The translations under genes and the position numbers were made by a program. A stretch of DNA of 64,000 nucleotides, from assembly GCF_014650815.1 (NCBI RefSeq), contig NZ_BMVR01000005.1, positions 310,001 through 374,000 on the forward strand, read 5' to 3'. This DNA is from Streptomyces flavofungini. Its GTDB lineage: Bacteria > Actinomycetota > Actinomycetes > Streptomycetales > Streptomycetaceae. This document shows, in pieces, positions 24,559 to 32,655 of the stretch; position 1 is the stretch's first letter, and the number at the start of each line of letters is the position of its first letter. Below the pieces are notes generated by a model. That model searched no databases. It saw nothing but the letters and a program-made list of their open reading frames with translations, and was not told where the DNA came from.

Positions 24559-27051
24559 GTGGTGGACCAGCTGACGCAGCACGATCCGCGGCGGATCGGC
24601 CCGTTCGAGGTCCTTGGACGGCTCGGCGCCGGTGGCATGGGACTCGTCTATCTCGCGCGCTCCGCCTCCGGGCGGCGCGTGGCGATCAAGACGGTCAGAA
24701 CCGAGCTCGCCGAGGACCAGCTGTTCCGAGTCCGCTTCACGCGCGAGGTCGAGGCGGCCCGCGCCGTGTCCGGCTTCTACACGGCCGCCGTGGTCGACGC
24801 CGACCCGCGCGCCGCCGTGCCCTGGCTCGCCACCGCGTACGTGCCCGCGCCCTCGCTCGAGGAAATAGTGAACGAGCACGGGCCGCTGCCCACCCAGGCC
24901 GTGCGCTGGCTGGCCGCGGGCGTCGCCGAGGCCCTGGAGTCCATCCACGGCGCCGGGCTCGTCCACCGCGACCTGAAGCCGTCCAACGTGCTCGTCGTCG
25001 AGGACGGCCCCCGCGTCATCGACTTCGGCATCGCGTCGGGCGTCTCCAACACCCGCCTGACCATGACCAACGTCGCCGTCGGCACCCCCGCCTACATGTC
25101 GCCCGAGCAGGCCAAGGACTCCCGCAGCGTCACCGGCGCCAGCGATGTGTTCTCCCTCGGCTCGACCCTCGTCTTCGCCGCCACCGGGCACGCCCCCTTC
25201 CACGGCGCCAACCCCGTCGAGACCGTCTTCATGCTGCTTCGCGAGGGCCCCGACCTGGAGGGCCTGCCCGACGAGCTGCGGCCCCTCATCGAGTCCTGCA
25301 TGCAGATGGAGGCCGCCCTCCGGCCCACCCCGAACGACCTCCAGTCCCAGCTCGCCCCGCACCTCTTCGCCTCCGAGGGCAACGGCGACGACAGCGGCAC
25401 CGCCTCCGCCTGGCTGCCCGAGCGGGCCGTCGCGCTCATCGAGGCCCGCCGGGGCGGCCGCCCCGCCATGCGTGCCGCCGCCGGTGGCGGCTCCGCGGGC
25501 CGGGGAGCGCGCGGCAACTCCGCCGCCGGGGCCTCGGCCGCGCCCGTGTCCGCCGTGCCGCCGCCGCCCCGGCAGGCGCCCGCCGTGCCCTCGCACGCCC
25601 CCGGACTGCCCGCCCAGGTGCCCAACGGGGCGTCCCAGCCGTTCCACGCGCCGCACCCCGGCGCCTCCCAGCCCTTCCAGGCACCCGGCCGCGCCGCGCC
25701 CGACGCCGGACCCGTGCAGCTCGCCGGGGCCCAGGTGCCGATCGGGCCCGGGCCGCGCGTCGCCGAGGCCCGGGGGGCGGCCGCGCCCGTCGACTCCGGG
25801 CTCGCCGGGTCCTGGTCGAGGTCGGCACCCGCGCCGGGGGCGGTCGCGGGGCGGCCCGGGGCCAACGGGGCCGACGCGGGGGTCACGGGGGGCGTGGCCG
25901 CTCCGGCCGCGGGCTCCGGTGCCCCGGCCTCCTGGCGGCCCTGGCGGTTCCGGATGTCCAACGACGTCTGGGGCACGCCCGCCGTCGCCGGGAACCTCGT
26001 GTACGTCACGTCCTTCGAGGTGCACGCCCTCGACGTGAGCACCGGCCGGCGCAGTTTCAAGACCCGTGACGTCGCCTGGTCCATGGCGGTCGCCGACGGC
26101 CGCATCCACGCCTCCGACGGCCCCACCCTGTACGCCCTCGACGGCACCGACGGCTCCGACCTGTGGCGGATCCAGACCGACGCCTGGGTGTACGCCCTCC
26201 AGGCCGACCGGGGCACCGTCGTCACCGCCACCCGAGGCGGCGGCGTACAGGGCTGGGAGGCCGCGAACGGCGAGAAGCTCTGGGAGATCACCAACGCCCA
26301 GACCGAGTTCGAGACGCCCGAGGCCGCGCCCGTCATCGTCGACGGCACCGTGTACGTCTGGAAGGACGCCCGGCTGCGCGCCGTCGAGGCCCGCACCGGC
26401 ATCGAGCGCTGGTCCTACCCCGTCGGCGACGCCGCGTCCTGCGGCGGCGTGCCGGTCCGTGTCACCCAGGCGCCCGACGGCTACGTGTACATCGCCGCCG
26501 GGACGCGTGTCCTCGCCGTCGACGTGGCCGCCGGGCACGTCCGCTGGCACTTCGAGGCGCCCGCCGCGTTCCTCTGTCCGCCCGCCTTCGCCCCCGGCCC
26601 CGCCGTCACCGGCGGCGGCGTGTACCTCGCCGACTACCTCGGCACCGTGTACGCCCTCGACGCCACCGACGGCCGCGACCGCTGGCGCATCGCCACCGAG
26701 GCCCGCTCCTCCGTCGACCCCGTCCTCGTCGCCGACGGCCACGTGCACGTGGGCAGCGGCAAGGGCCTCTACACCCTCGACGCCGTCACCGGCACCCCCA
26801 AGTGGCGCTTCCAGGCGGGCGGCGAGGTCGTCGGTTCCCCCGTCGTCGCCGACCGCCGCATCCACTTCGGCGCCACCGACCACCTCCTCTACACCCTCAA
26901 GGCCGACGACGGCCGCCTCCGCTGGAAGCTGGCCACCGGCGGCGAGATCACCGGTGCGCCGGTGGTGCGGGACGGGGTGGTGTACGCGTGCAGCAAGGAC
27001 CGGTGTGTGTACGCGCTGGACGCGGAGCGGGGGACGGCGACCTCCCGCTGA
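24559..27051 (+). CDS. Ser/Thr protein kinase with PQQ-type beta-propeller
   Basis: 830 aa from a GTG at 24559. Residues ~14-265 are a Hanks-type kinase: P-loop GRLGAGGMGLVYLA, catalytic Lys in VAIKTVR, HRDLKPSNVLV, DFGIASG and the activation segment GTPAYMSPEQA. A Pro/Ala-rich linker (~285-455) follows, then a C-terminal beta-propeller of PQQ/YVTN-type blades (GDAASCGGVPVRV, VYALDATDGRDRWRIATEA, LYTLDAVTGTPKWRFQAGG). No membrane segment is obvious, so it is probably cytosolic. The propeller may bind a ligand or partner that controls phosphorylation. Confidence 0.92.
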   Translation: MVDQLTQHDPRRIGPFEVLGRLGAGGMGLVYLARSASGRRVAIKTVRTELAEDQLFRVRFTREVEAARAVSGFYTAAVVDADPRAAVPWLATAYVPAPSLEEIVNEHGPLPTQAVRWLAAGVAEALESIHGAGLVHRDLKPSNVLVVEDGPRVIDFGIASGVSNTRLTMTNVAVGTPAYMSPEQAKDSRSVTGASDVFSLGSTLVFAATGHAPFHGANPVETVFMLLREGPDLEGLPDELRPLIESCMQMEAALRPTPNDLQSQLAPHLFASEGNGDDSGTASAWLPERAVALIEARRGGRPAMRAAAGGGSAGRGARGNSAAGASAAPVSAVPPPPRQAPAVPSHAPGLPAQVPNGASQPFHAPHPGASQPFQAPGRAAPDAGPVQLAGAQVPIGPGPRVAEARGAAAPVDSGLAGSWSRSAPAPGAVAGRPGANGADAGVTGGVAAPAAGSGAPASWRPWRFRMSNDVWGTPAVAGNLVYVTSFEVHALDVSTGRRSFKTRDVAWSMAVADGRIHASDGPTLYALDGTDGSDLWRIQTDAWVYALQADRGTVVTATRGGGVQGWEAANGEKLWEITNAQTEFETPEAAPVIVDGTVYVWKDARLRAVEARTGIERWSYPVGDAASCGGVPVRVTQAPDGYVYIAAGTRVLAVDVAAGHVRWHFEAPAAFLCPPAFAPGPAVTGGGVYLADYLGTVYALDATDGRDRWRIATEARSSVDPVLVADGHVHVGSGKGLYTLDAVTGTPKWRFQAGGEVVGSPVVADRRIHFGATDHLLYTLKADDGRLRWKLATGGEITGAPVVRDGVVYACSKDRCVYALDAERGTATSR

Positions 27052-27086
27052 GCCCCGGCGCGGGCGCGGGGCGGGCGAGGGGCGCC

Positions 27087-27881
27087 CTACCGGGTCCGGA
27101 AGCCGTCGCCCCGGCCGCGCGCCGCGAACAGCTCCGCCTGCCGGGCGGGGTCCGCGTTGCCCAGGGCGATGAGGTGCGGGGCGTGCGCCATGGCCTGGCT
27201 CCGCGCGGCCTCCTTGGCGGACCACACGGCACGTACCGTGCCCTGCACGGCCGCCGTCGGGAAGGCGGCGATCGTGGCGGCGGCCCGCACCGCCGCGGCC
27301 ACCACCTCGGGGCCCGGCACCACCTCCGACACGAGCCCGATCTCGTACGCCCGCCGCGCGGACACCCGTTCCGCCGTCCCCATCAGGGACATCCGCGCCA
27401 CCTCCCCGAACGGCATCCGCTGCGCCATCGCGATGGCCTCGTACGCGCTGACCATCCCGTACGTCGTGTGCGGGTCGAAGAACGTGGCGTGCTCCGCCGC
27501 GACCACGAACTCGCACTCGCCGATGAGGTAGAAGGCGCCGCCGCACGCCATGCCGTTGACGGCGGCGAGCACCGGTTTCCACAGGTCGTTGGCCTTCGGC
27601 CCGACGGTGAGGAGGGGGTCCTCGATCGAGTACGGGGACGACGGCTGCGGGACCTCGGCGGTGCGGTCCACGCCGGTGCAGAAGGCCCGCTCACCGGCGC
27701 CGGTGAGGACGATCGCCCGGATCGCGTCGTCGCCCCGGAACTCCCGCCACTGCCGGGCGAGTTCGGCCGCCGTCTCCGGAGACAGCGCGTTGTGGCGGGC
27801 CGGGCGGTCCAGGGTCACCACGGCGACCCCGGTCTTCTCGTCCCGGTCCACCCGCAGGCCGGTCGGCTCCGGGGGTGTCAT
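27087..27881 (-). CDS. Enoyl-CoA hydratase/isomerase
   Basis: 264 aa from the ATG at 27881, which overlaps the stop of the DUF35 gene (ATGA). The crotonase motifs are AVVTLDRPARHNALSPE, AIVLTGAGERAFCTGVD, VLAAVNGMACGGAFYLIGECEFV and FFDPHTTYGMVSAYEA. It hydrates or isomerises an unsaturated acyl-CoA. The operon order thiolase-fold, DUF35, hydratase (29560 to 27087) resembles actinobacterial sterol side-chain units. Confidence 0.9.
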   Translation of the reverse strand: MTPPEPTGLRVDRDEKTGVAVVTLDRPARHNALSPETAAELARQWREFRGDDAIRAIVLTGAGERAFCTGVDRTAEVPQPSSPYSIEDPLLTVGPKANDLWKPVLAAVNGMACGGAFYLIGECEFVVAAEHATFFDPHTTYGMVSAYEAIAMAQRMPFGEVARMSLMGTAERVSARRAYEIGLVSEVVPGPEVVAAAVRAAATIAAFPTAAVQGTVRAVWSAKEAARSQAMAHAPHLIALGNADPARQAELFAARGRGDGFRTR

Positions 27882-28333
27882 GAGCGCTCCAGTACCCACT
27901 GCGGCAGCACGAGGCCGCCGCGCTCGGCGAAGACCACCTGGACGCGGGCGCCGATGCGCAGGCGTTCCGGTGGGACGGAGTTCGGGGGTGCGCCCGCCTT
28001 GGTGACCAGGTTGCCGACCAGGCGGATCCTGGGGGCGTCGGTCAGTTCCACGAGGATCGCGTTGTACGGGGAGAGGGCGGCGTAGGCCGGGAGGAGCGGG
28101 GGGTGCGGGATGACGTAGGACCAGATCCTGCCCTTGCCGCTCATGCGGCGCCACGTGGTGTCGAAGGACCCGCAGTGCGGGCAGCAGGGGCGTGGGGGGA
28201 AGCGGAGCTCGCCGCAGGCGTCTTGCGCGCAGGCCTGGACGCGGAGTTCGCCTCGGGCGGCGTAGTCCCAGAAGGGGGCGCCGTCGTCGTCGGCGACCGG
28301 GGTCAGGAGGGGTTCCGTCTTCGCTTCTGCCAT
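27878..28333 (-). CDS. Zn-ribbon/OB-fold (DUF35) protein, second copy
   Basis: 151 aa. The N-terminal helix (DGAPFWDYAARGELRVQAC) and the zinc ribbon (C-x4-CGELRFPPRPCCPHC, residues ~30-50) are followed by the OB-fold (RIWSYVIPHPPLLP, PYNAILVELTDAPRIRLVGN). It is the probable partner of the thiolase-fold protein at 28412, 78 bp upstream in the same operon. In characterised pairs the DUF35 protein docks the thiolase-fold protein and helps present the acyl-CoA. Confidence 0.87.
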   Translation of the reverse strand: MAEAKTEPLLTPVADDDGAPFWDYAARGELRVQACAQDACGELRFPPRPCCPHCGSFDTTWRRMSGKGRIWSYVIPHPPLLPAYAALSPYNAILVELTDAPRIRLVGNLVTKAGAPPNSVPPERLRIGARVQVVFAERGGLVLPQWVLERS

Positions 28334-28361
28334 GGTGCTCGCCTCTTTCGCGTGCGGGTTC

Positions 28362-28396
28362 GTCGTGGCTGGTCGCGCAGTTCCCCGCGCCCCTGG
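28362..28396. repeat. Dispersed Streptomyces intergenic repeat (GTCGCGCAGTTCCCCGCGCC type)
   Basis: The stretch GTGGCTGGTCGCGCAGTTCC followed by CCGCGCCCCTGG is a motif I recognise from many Streptomyces intergenic regions. It lies between the thiolase-fold and DUF35 genes. Confidence 0.55.
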
Positions 28397-28411
28397 AACA
28401 ACCTGGGTGCC

Positions 28412-29560
28412 TCAACGCCTCAGCAGTACTGCCGAAGTCGGTACGCCCTCGCCCGCCGTCACCAGGCAGGTGGACGCCTCCGGCACCTGGGCGGTGCTCG
28501 TGCCCCGCAACTGTCTGACGCCCTCGGTGATGAGGTTGAAGCCGTGGACGTAGGCCTCGCTGAGGCCGCCGCCTGCGGTGTTGAGGGGGAGGCGGCCGCC
28601 GATCTCCAGCGCCCCGCCCTCCGTGAACGCGCCGCCCTCGCCCCGGCCGCAGAAGCCGTAGCCCTCCAGGGAAAGGGGGATCAGCGGGGTGAACGCGTCG
28701 TAGATCTGGGCCACGTCGACGTCGTGGGGGCCGAAGTCCGCCTGCTTCCAGAGCTGGCGGGCGGCCGTCCAGGCGGGCCCGGACAGCGGGTCGTCGTTCC
28801 AGTAGTTGACCATGCCGTGGTGCTGGGCGGGCAGCCCCTGCGCGGCGGAGTGCACGTACACCGGCCGGTGGCGGCAGTCCCGCGCCCGCTCCGCCGACAC
28901 CAGGACGCAGGCCAACGCCCCGTCCGTCTCGAGGCAGTTGTCGAAGAGGCAGAGCGGTTCGCTGATCCAGCGGGACGTCATATACATGTCCCGGGTCAGC
29001 GGGCGTTCGTACATCATCGCGGCCGGGTTCTGGTTGGCGCGGTTGCGGCAGGCGAGGGCGACGTTGAAGAGGTGGTCGCGGGTCGCGCCGTACTCGTGCA
29101 GATAGCGGCGCGTCAGCATCGCGATCTCGTCGGCGGGCCGCAGCAGGCCGAAGGGGCGCGTCCACTGGGCGGGGGTGGGGAGTTGGGCGGTGGTGTTCCG
29201 CCACGGGCGTGGTCCGCTGCCGCGTTTGCGGGAGCGCCAGGCGACGCCCACGCTCGCCTGTCCGGTGGCGATGGCGGACGCCAGGTGCGCGACCGTGGCG
29301 CAGGAACCGCCGCCGCCGTACCCGACCTTGCTGAAGAAGGTGACGTCCCCCGCGCCGATCGCCTTGGCGACCTCGACCTCGTCGGTCTCCTCCATGGTGT
29401 ACGAGGCGAACGCGTCCACCTCGGCCGGTGCGATCCCCGCGTCGTCGAGCGCGGCGAGGACGGCCCGGCAGGCCAACGCCTTCTCGCTCTCGGGGAGTTG
29501 TCTGGCGAAGGGGGTCTGTCCGATCCCGGCTATCGCTGTGGCGTCCTTGAGTGAGGCCAT
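28412..29560 (-). CDS. Thiolase-fold lipid-transfer protein, second copy
   Basis: 382 aa from the ATG at 29560, preferred over a GTG at 29569 because GGAGG is then 10 nt upstream. Landmarks are AIAGIGQTPFARQLPESEK, VGYGGGGSCATVAHLASAIATG (a Cys near the thiolase nucleophile site is kept here), VAQIYDAFTPLIPLSLEGYGFC and NTAGGGLSEAYVHGFNLITEG. With DUF35 and hydratase genes behind it, it probably catalyses thiolytic or retro-aldol chain shortening. Operator site 6 is 69 bp upstream. Confidence 0.87.
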   Translation of the reverse strand: MASLKDATAIAGIGQTPFARQLPESEKALACRAVLAALDDAGIAPAEVDAFASYTMEETDEVEVAKAIGAGDVTFFSKVGYGGGGSCATVAHLASAIATGQASVGVAWRSRKRGSGPRPWRNTTAQLPTPAQWTRPFGLLRPADEIAMLTRRYLHEYGATRDHLFNVALACRNRANQNPAAMMYERPLTRDMYMTSRWISEPLCLFDNCLETDGALACVLVSAERARDCRHRPVYVHSAAQGLPAQHHGMVNYWNDDPLSGPAWTAARQLWKQADFGPHDVDVAQIYDAFTPLIPLSLEGYGFCGRGEGGAFTEGGALEIGGRLPLNTAGGGLSEAYVHGFNLITEGVRQLRGTSTAQVPEASTCLVTAGEGVPTSAVLLRR

Positions 29561-29628
29561 GGCTTGCACACCTCCGCGCGCGTCGTGGCGAGCCCTCGCT
29601 GCTGACAGCGCGCCAGGCTACCGCTAAT

Positions 29629-29643
29629 CTGACGGATAGTCAG
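29629..29643. promoter_or_regulatory. Operator palindrome (site 6)
   Basis: CTGACGGATAGTCAG lies between the divergent thiolase-fold (29560, minus) and FadD3-like (29672, plus) genes, 29 bp from the latter's start. It can control both directions. Confidence 0.78.
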
Positions 29644-29671
29644 CTACTGGGCGACGGCGGGAGGGGCGGCC

Positions 29672-31273
29672 ATGCGCGGCGACCTGGAGTGGGGCAGCGT
29701 GCCGGGCCTGGTCCGGGCGGCGGCCGAGCGGTACGCGGACCGGGAGGCGGTCGTCGACGGCCGCACCCGGGTCACGTACCGGGAACTCGGCGAACGCGTC
29801 GAACGGGCCACCGCCGCCTGTATGGCGAGCGGCGTCGAACCCGGCGACCGGGTCGCCGTCTGGGCCCCGAACACCCTCGACTGGATCGTCTCCGCCCTCG
29901 GCGCGGTCGGCGCGGGCGCGGTCCTCGTCCCCCTCAACACCCGCTTCAAGGGCACCGAGGCGGCGTACGTCCTCGCACGCTCGCGGGCCCGGCTGCTCTT
30001 CGTCACCGGTACGTTCCTGGGGACTTCGTACGTGGCGTCGCTGCGGCGGGCGGCGGCCGACGGCCCGGGCCCCGGCCCCCTCCCCGGCCTTCCCGATCTG
30101 GAACAGGTGGTCGTCCTCGCCGACGACGCCCCCGAGGACTTCCGCACCTGGAAGGACTTCCTGGCGAGCGGCGACCCGGTCACCGCCGACGCCGTCCGGG
30201 CGCGGGCCGCGGCCGTCTCCGGGGACCGGCCCTCCGACATCATCTTCACGTCCGGCACCACCGGCCGCCCCAAGGGCGCCGTCATCACCCACGCCCAGAC
30301 CCTGCGCTGCTACGCGATCTGGAGCGATCTGGCAGGCCTCCGCGAGGGCGACCGCTACCTCGTCGTGAACCCGTTCTTCCACACCTTCGGCTACAAGGCC
30401 GGGATCATCGCCTGCCTCATGCGCGGCGCCACGATGATCCCCCAGCCGGTCTTCAACGTCGACACGGTCCTCGCGAACATCGCCGCCGAACGCGTCTCCG
30501 TCCTCCCCGGGCCGCCCACCCTCCACCAGTCCCTCCTCGACCACCCCGCCCGCGACGCCCACGACCTCTCGGCCCTGCGGCTCGTCGTGACCGGCGCGGC
30601 GGTGGTCCCCCTGCGCCTCGTCGAACGCCTGCGCACGGAACTGCGCATCGCCACCGTCCTGACGGCGTACGGCCTCTCCGAGGCGAGCGGCATCGTGACC
30701 ATGTGCCGCCGGGGCGACCCGGCGGAGGTCATCGCGTCGACGTCGGGCCGGGCGATCCCGGACACGGAGGTGAAGGTGGTGTCGCCCGCCGGTGACCCGC
30801 TGCCCCCCGACACCCCCGGCGAAGTCCTCGTCCGCGGCCACAACGTCATGAGCGGCTACTTCGAAGACCCCGCCGGGACCCGCAAGGTCCGCACCTCCGA
30901 CGGCTGGCTCCGCACCGGTGACGTCGGCGTCCTGGACGCGGCCGGGAACCTCCGCATCACCGACCGGATCAAGGACATGTTCATCGTCGGCGGCTTCAAC
31001 GCCTACCCCGCCGAGATCGAACAGCTCCTCGGCACCCACCCCGACATCGCCGACGCCGCCGTCATCGGCATCCCCGACGCCCGCCTCGGCGAGGTCGGCA
31101 AGGCCTACGTGGTGCGGCGCCGGGGGTCGACCCTCACGTCGGACGACGTGATCGCCTGGGCGCGGCGCGAGATGGCCAATTACAAGGTGCCGCGGGAGGT
31201 GGAGTTCGTACGGGAGTTGCCGCGGAACGCGAGCGGGAAGGTGCTGAAGGGGGAGCTGCGCGGGCGGCCCTGA
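29672..31273 (+). CDS. Acyl-CoA ligase, FadD3-like
   Basis: 533 aa. The adenylate-forming enzyme motifs are complete: P-loop IIFTSGTTGRPKGAVITH, TAYGLSEASGIVTMC, GWLRTGDVGVLDAAGNL, DRIKDMFIVGGFNAYPAEIE and the catalytic Lys block LPRNASGKVLKGELR. The overall pattern resembles FadD3-family ligases, which activate the propionate side chain of steroid C/D-ring intermediates. ATP and CoA are used; AMP is released. It is divergent from the thiolase-fold operon under a shared operator. Confidence 0.88.
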   Translation: MRGDLEWGSVPGLVRAAAERYADREAVVDGRTRVTYRELGERVERATAACMASGVEPGDRVAVWAPNTLDWIVSALGAVGAGAVLVPLNTRFKGTEAAYVLARSRARLLFVTGTFLGTSYVASLRRAAADGPGPGPLPGLPDLEQVVVLADDAPEDFRTWKDFLASGDPVTADAVRARAAAVSGDRPSDIIFTSGTTGRPKGAVITHAQTLRCYAIWSDLAGLREGDRYLVVNPFFHTFGYKAGIIACLMRGATMIPQPVFNVDTVLANIAAERVSVLPGPPTLHQSLLDHPARDAHDLSALRLVVTGAAVVPLRLVERLRTELRIATVLTAYGLSEASGIVTMCRRGDPAEVIASTSGRAIPDTEVKVVSPAGDPLPPDTPGEVLVRGHNVMSGYFEDPAGTRKVRTSDGWLRTGDVGVLDAAGNLRITDRIKDMFIVGGFNAYPAEIEQLLGTHPDIADAAVIGIPDARLGEVGKAYVVRRRGSTLTSDDVIAWARREMANYKVPREVEFVRELPRNASGKVLKGELRGRP

Positions 31274-31344
31274 GCGGGCCGGTCGGCCGGGGTGCCCGGG
31301 CCTGTGCCTGGTCGTGTGCCCGGTCGTGCGTCCGGGCGCCGCGG

Positions 31345-31728
31345 TCACGCCGTCGCGGCGCGCTCTCCCGTACTGCGCTCCACGCAGAACTCGTTGCCCT
31401 CGATGTCGGCGAGGGTCACCCAGCCGCGGCCGTCCGGCAGCCGGTGGTCCGCCACGAGGGTCGCGCCCAGCGCGACGACCCGCTCGACCTCCTCGTCCCG
31501 GGTCCGGTCCTGCGGCTGCAGATCGAAGTGCACGCGGTTCTTCACGGCCTTCTTGTCCGGCACGGTCACGAACAGCAGCGTCGGCCCGCCGGGCGTGGTC
31601 ACCAGCGCCTCCGGGTCCCCCGGGAAGTCGTCGTCGGCGAGCGCGCCCTCCAGGACCTGGGCCCAGAAGGACCCGAGCTTGTGGGCGTCGGAACAGTCGA
31701 AGGTGATGTGGCGCACGATGGTTGTCAT
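31345..31728 (-). CDS. VOC-family protein (glyoxalase/bleomycin-resistance fold)
   Basis: 127 aa. A single VOC unit: VRHITFDCSDAHKLGSFWAQ, TLLFVTVPDKKAVKNRVHFD, VALGATLVADH and WVTLADIEGNEFCVE. The His and terminal Glu fit VOC metal-ligand positions. It ends convergently with the FadD3-like gene. Substrate unknown. Confidence 0.88.
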   Translation of the reverse strand: MTTIVRHITFDCSDAHKLGSFWAQVLEGALADDDFPGDPEALVTTPGGPTLLFVTVPDKKAVKNRVHFDLQPQDRTRDEEVERVVALGATLVADHRLPDGRGWVTLADIEGNEFCVERSTGERAATA

Positions 31729-31839
31729 GCGCGCACTATCGGGCAGGGAGGTGGCCCGGGTCCACCGAATTGCGCCCGGGCGGGTGGGTCCCCGCCCCCG
31801 CGGCAGGCCGGGGCCGAGCGGCGGCTCGGCCCCGGATGA

Positions 31840-32091
31840 TCAGTGCTGCGGAGCTGTCGGCTGGTGGCCGTCACCGGGAGGTGCCGGCTGGTGGCCGTCG
31901 CCGAACAGCGTCGGCTGGTGGCCGTCACCGGGCGGGGAGGGCTGGTGGCCGTCCCCGAGCGGGCTGACCGGAATGTGGCTGTCACCGGCCGGAGCCGGGG
32001 AGTGGCTGTCGGCGAGTGCCGGGGCGGCTGCCCCAGCGGTCGCCGCGGCCATCACGGCCAGGGTTACGAGAGCTTTTTTGGTTCGAGTCAT
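31840..32091 (-). CDS. Secreted repeat peptide (GDGHQP repeats)
   Basis: 83 aa from the ATG at 32091, which has AAGGAG 5 nt upstream. A clear Sec signal peptide (MTRTKKALVTLAVMAAATAG, cleavage after APALA) leaves a ~56-residue mature chain. That chain is made of six imperfect 8-10-residue repeats: DSHSPAPAG, DSHIPVSPLG, DGHQPSPPG, DGHQPTLFG, DGHQPAPPG, DGHQPTAPQH. The repeats share Asp-x-His-x-Pro and could bind metal or be processed to short peptides. The neighbouring 58-aa gene has the same repeat without a signal peptide. Function unknown. Confidence 0.8.
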   Translation of the reverse strand: MTRTKKALVTLAVMAAATAGAAAPALADSHSPAPAGDSHIPVSPLGDGHQPSPPGDGHQPTLFGDGHQPAPPGDGHQPTAPQH

Positions 32092-32214
32092 TCCAACTCC
32101 TTGGAGGGGGCCGGCATTCAACTGTCGACTCTAGCCGCATTTCGCACGTTATGTTCGAACAAGTCCCGCTGAAATTCGGCAAGTTGGCCGAAAGGCCCTG
32201 CTCCGGATATGCCT

Positions 32215-32251
32215 CGGCCGCGGCGGCTCCCCCTCCGCGCCGCCGCGGCCG
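32215..32251 (-). terminator. Strong GC hairpin between the two peptide genes
   Basis: A perfect 12-bp stem (CGGCCGCGGCGG/CCGCCGCGGCCG) with a 13-nt loop lies 26 bp past the stop of the 58-aa gene. It probably ends or attenuates transcription coming from the regulator side, so the secreted-peptide gene would need its own promoter in 32092-32214. Confidence 0.6.
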
Positions 32252-32276
32252 ATCCCCGTCGGAATGGCAGTAGTTG

Positions 32277-32453
32277 TCAGACGCCCCGCTGCGGCGGAGC
32301 CGGCGTGTGGCCGTCGCCCAGCGCCACCGTCTTGTCCTTCTTCGGCGGGACGGGCGTGTGGCCGTCGCCCAGCGTGGTGGGCTCGTCCACCGGCGGGGCC
32401 GGCGTGTGACCGTCGCCCTTGGGCGCCTTCTTGGGCTGTGCGGTGTCGCTCAT
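32277..32453 (-). CDS. 58-aa cytosolic repeat peptide (GDGHTPxPP x3)
   Basis: ATG at 32453 with AGGAG 8 nt upstream; 58 codons then TGA. The product is three repeats of GDGHTPAPP/GDGHTPVPP spaced by 7-8 residues (VDEPTTL, KKDKTVAL) after a Lys-rich N-terminus (MSDTAQPKKAPK). It has no signal peptide. It resembles short Streptomyces proteins with DNHxPxPP repeats that are sometimes loosely annotated as sigma-like proteins. It is encoded next to, and in the same direction as, the AfsR-like regulator and the secreted repeat peptide. The shared repeat suggests a functional set, perhaps signal and sensor, which is inference. Confidence 0.75.
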   Translation of the reverse strand: MSDTAQPKKAPKGDGHTPAPPVDEPTTLGDGHTPVPPKKDKTVALGDGHTPAPPQRGV

Positions 32454-32655
32454 GACCGGGACTCCTAGGTATCAGTGCTGTGATCGGGAGCAAGGCCCGC
32501 TCGGCAACTCCCCCGAGGGTCGCCGAGCGGGCGCATCACGGCCGCTCACGATATCCGCGGGGCCCGCGCGACCCGTCTGCCCCCCGACGCGACGGATCGA
32601 CTCCATGAGAGTGACACGCGCTCATAAACGTTCGATGAACGCCCTCGGTGGACGC

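Noticed and set aside
23452..27582. Very long antisense open frames, such as a 1376-codon frame opposite the VOC and kinase genes
   Set aside because: They mirror GC-rich third positions of the real genes on the other strand; composition is Gly/Arg/His-rich with no domains.
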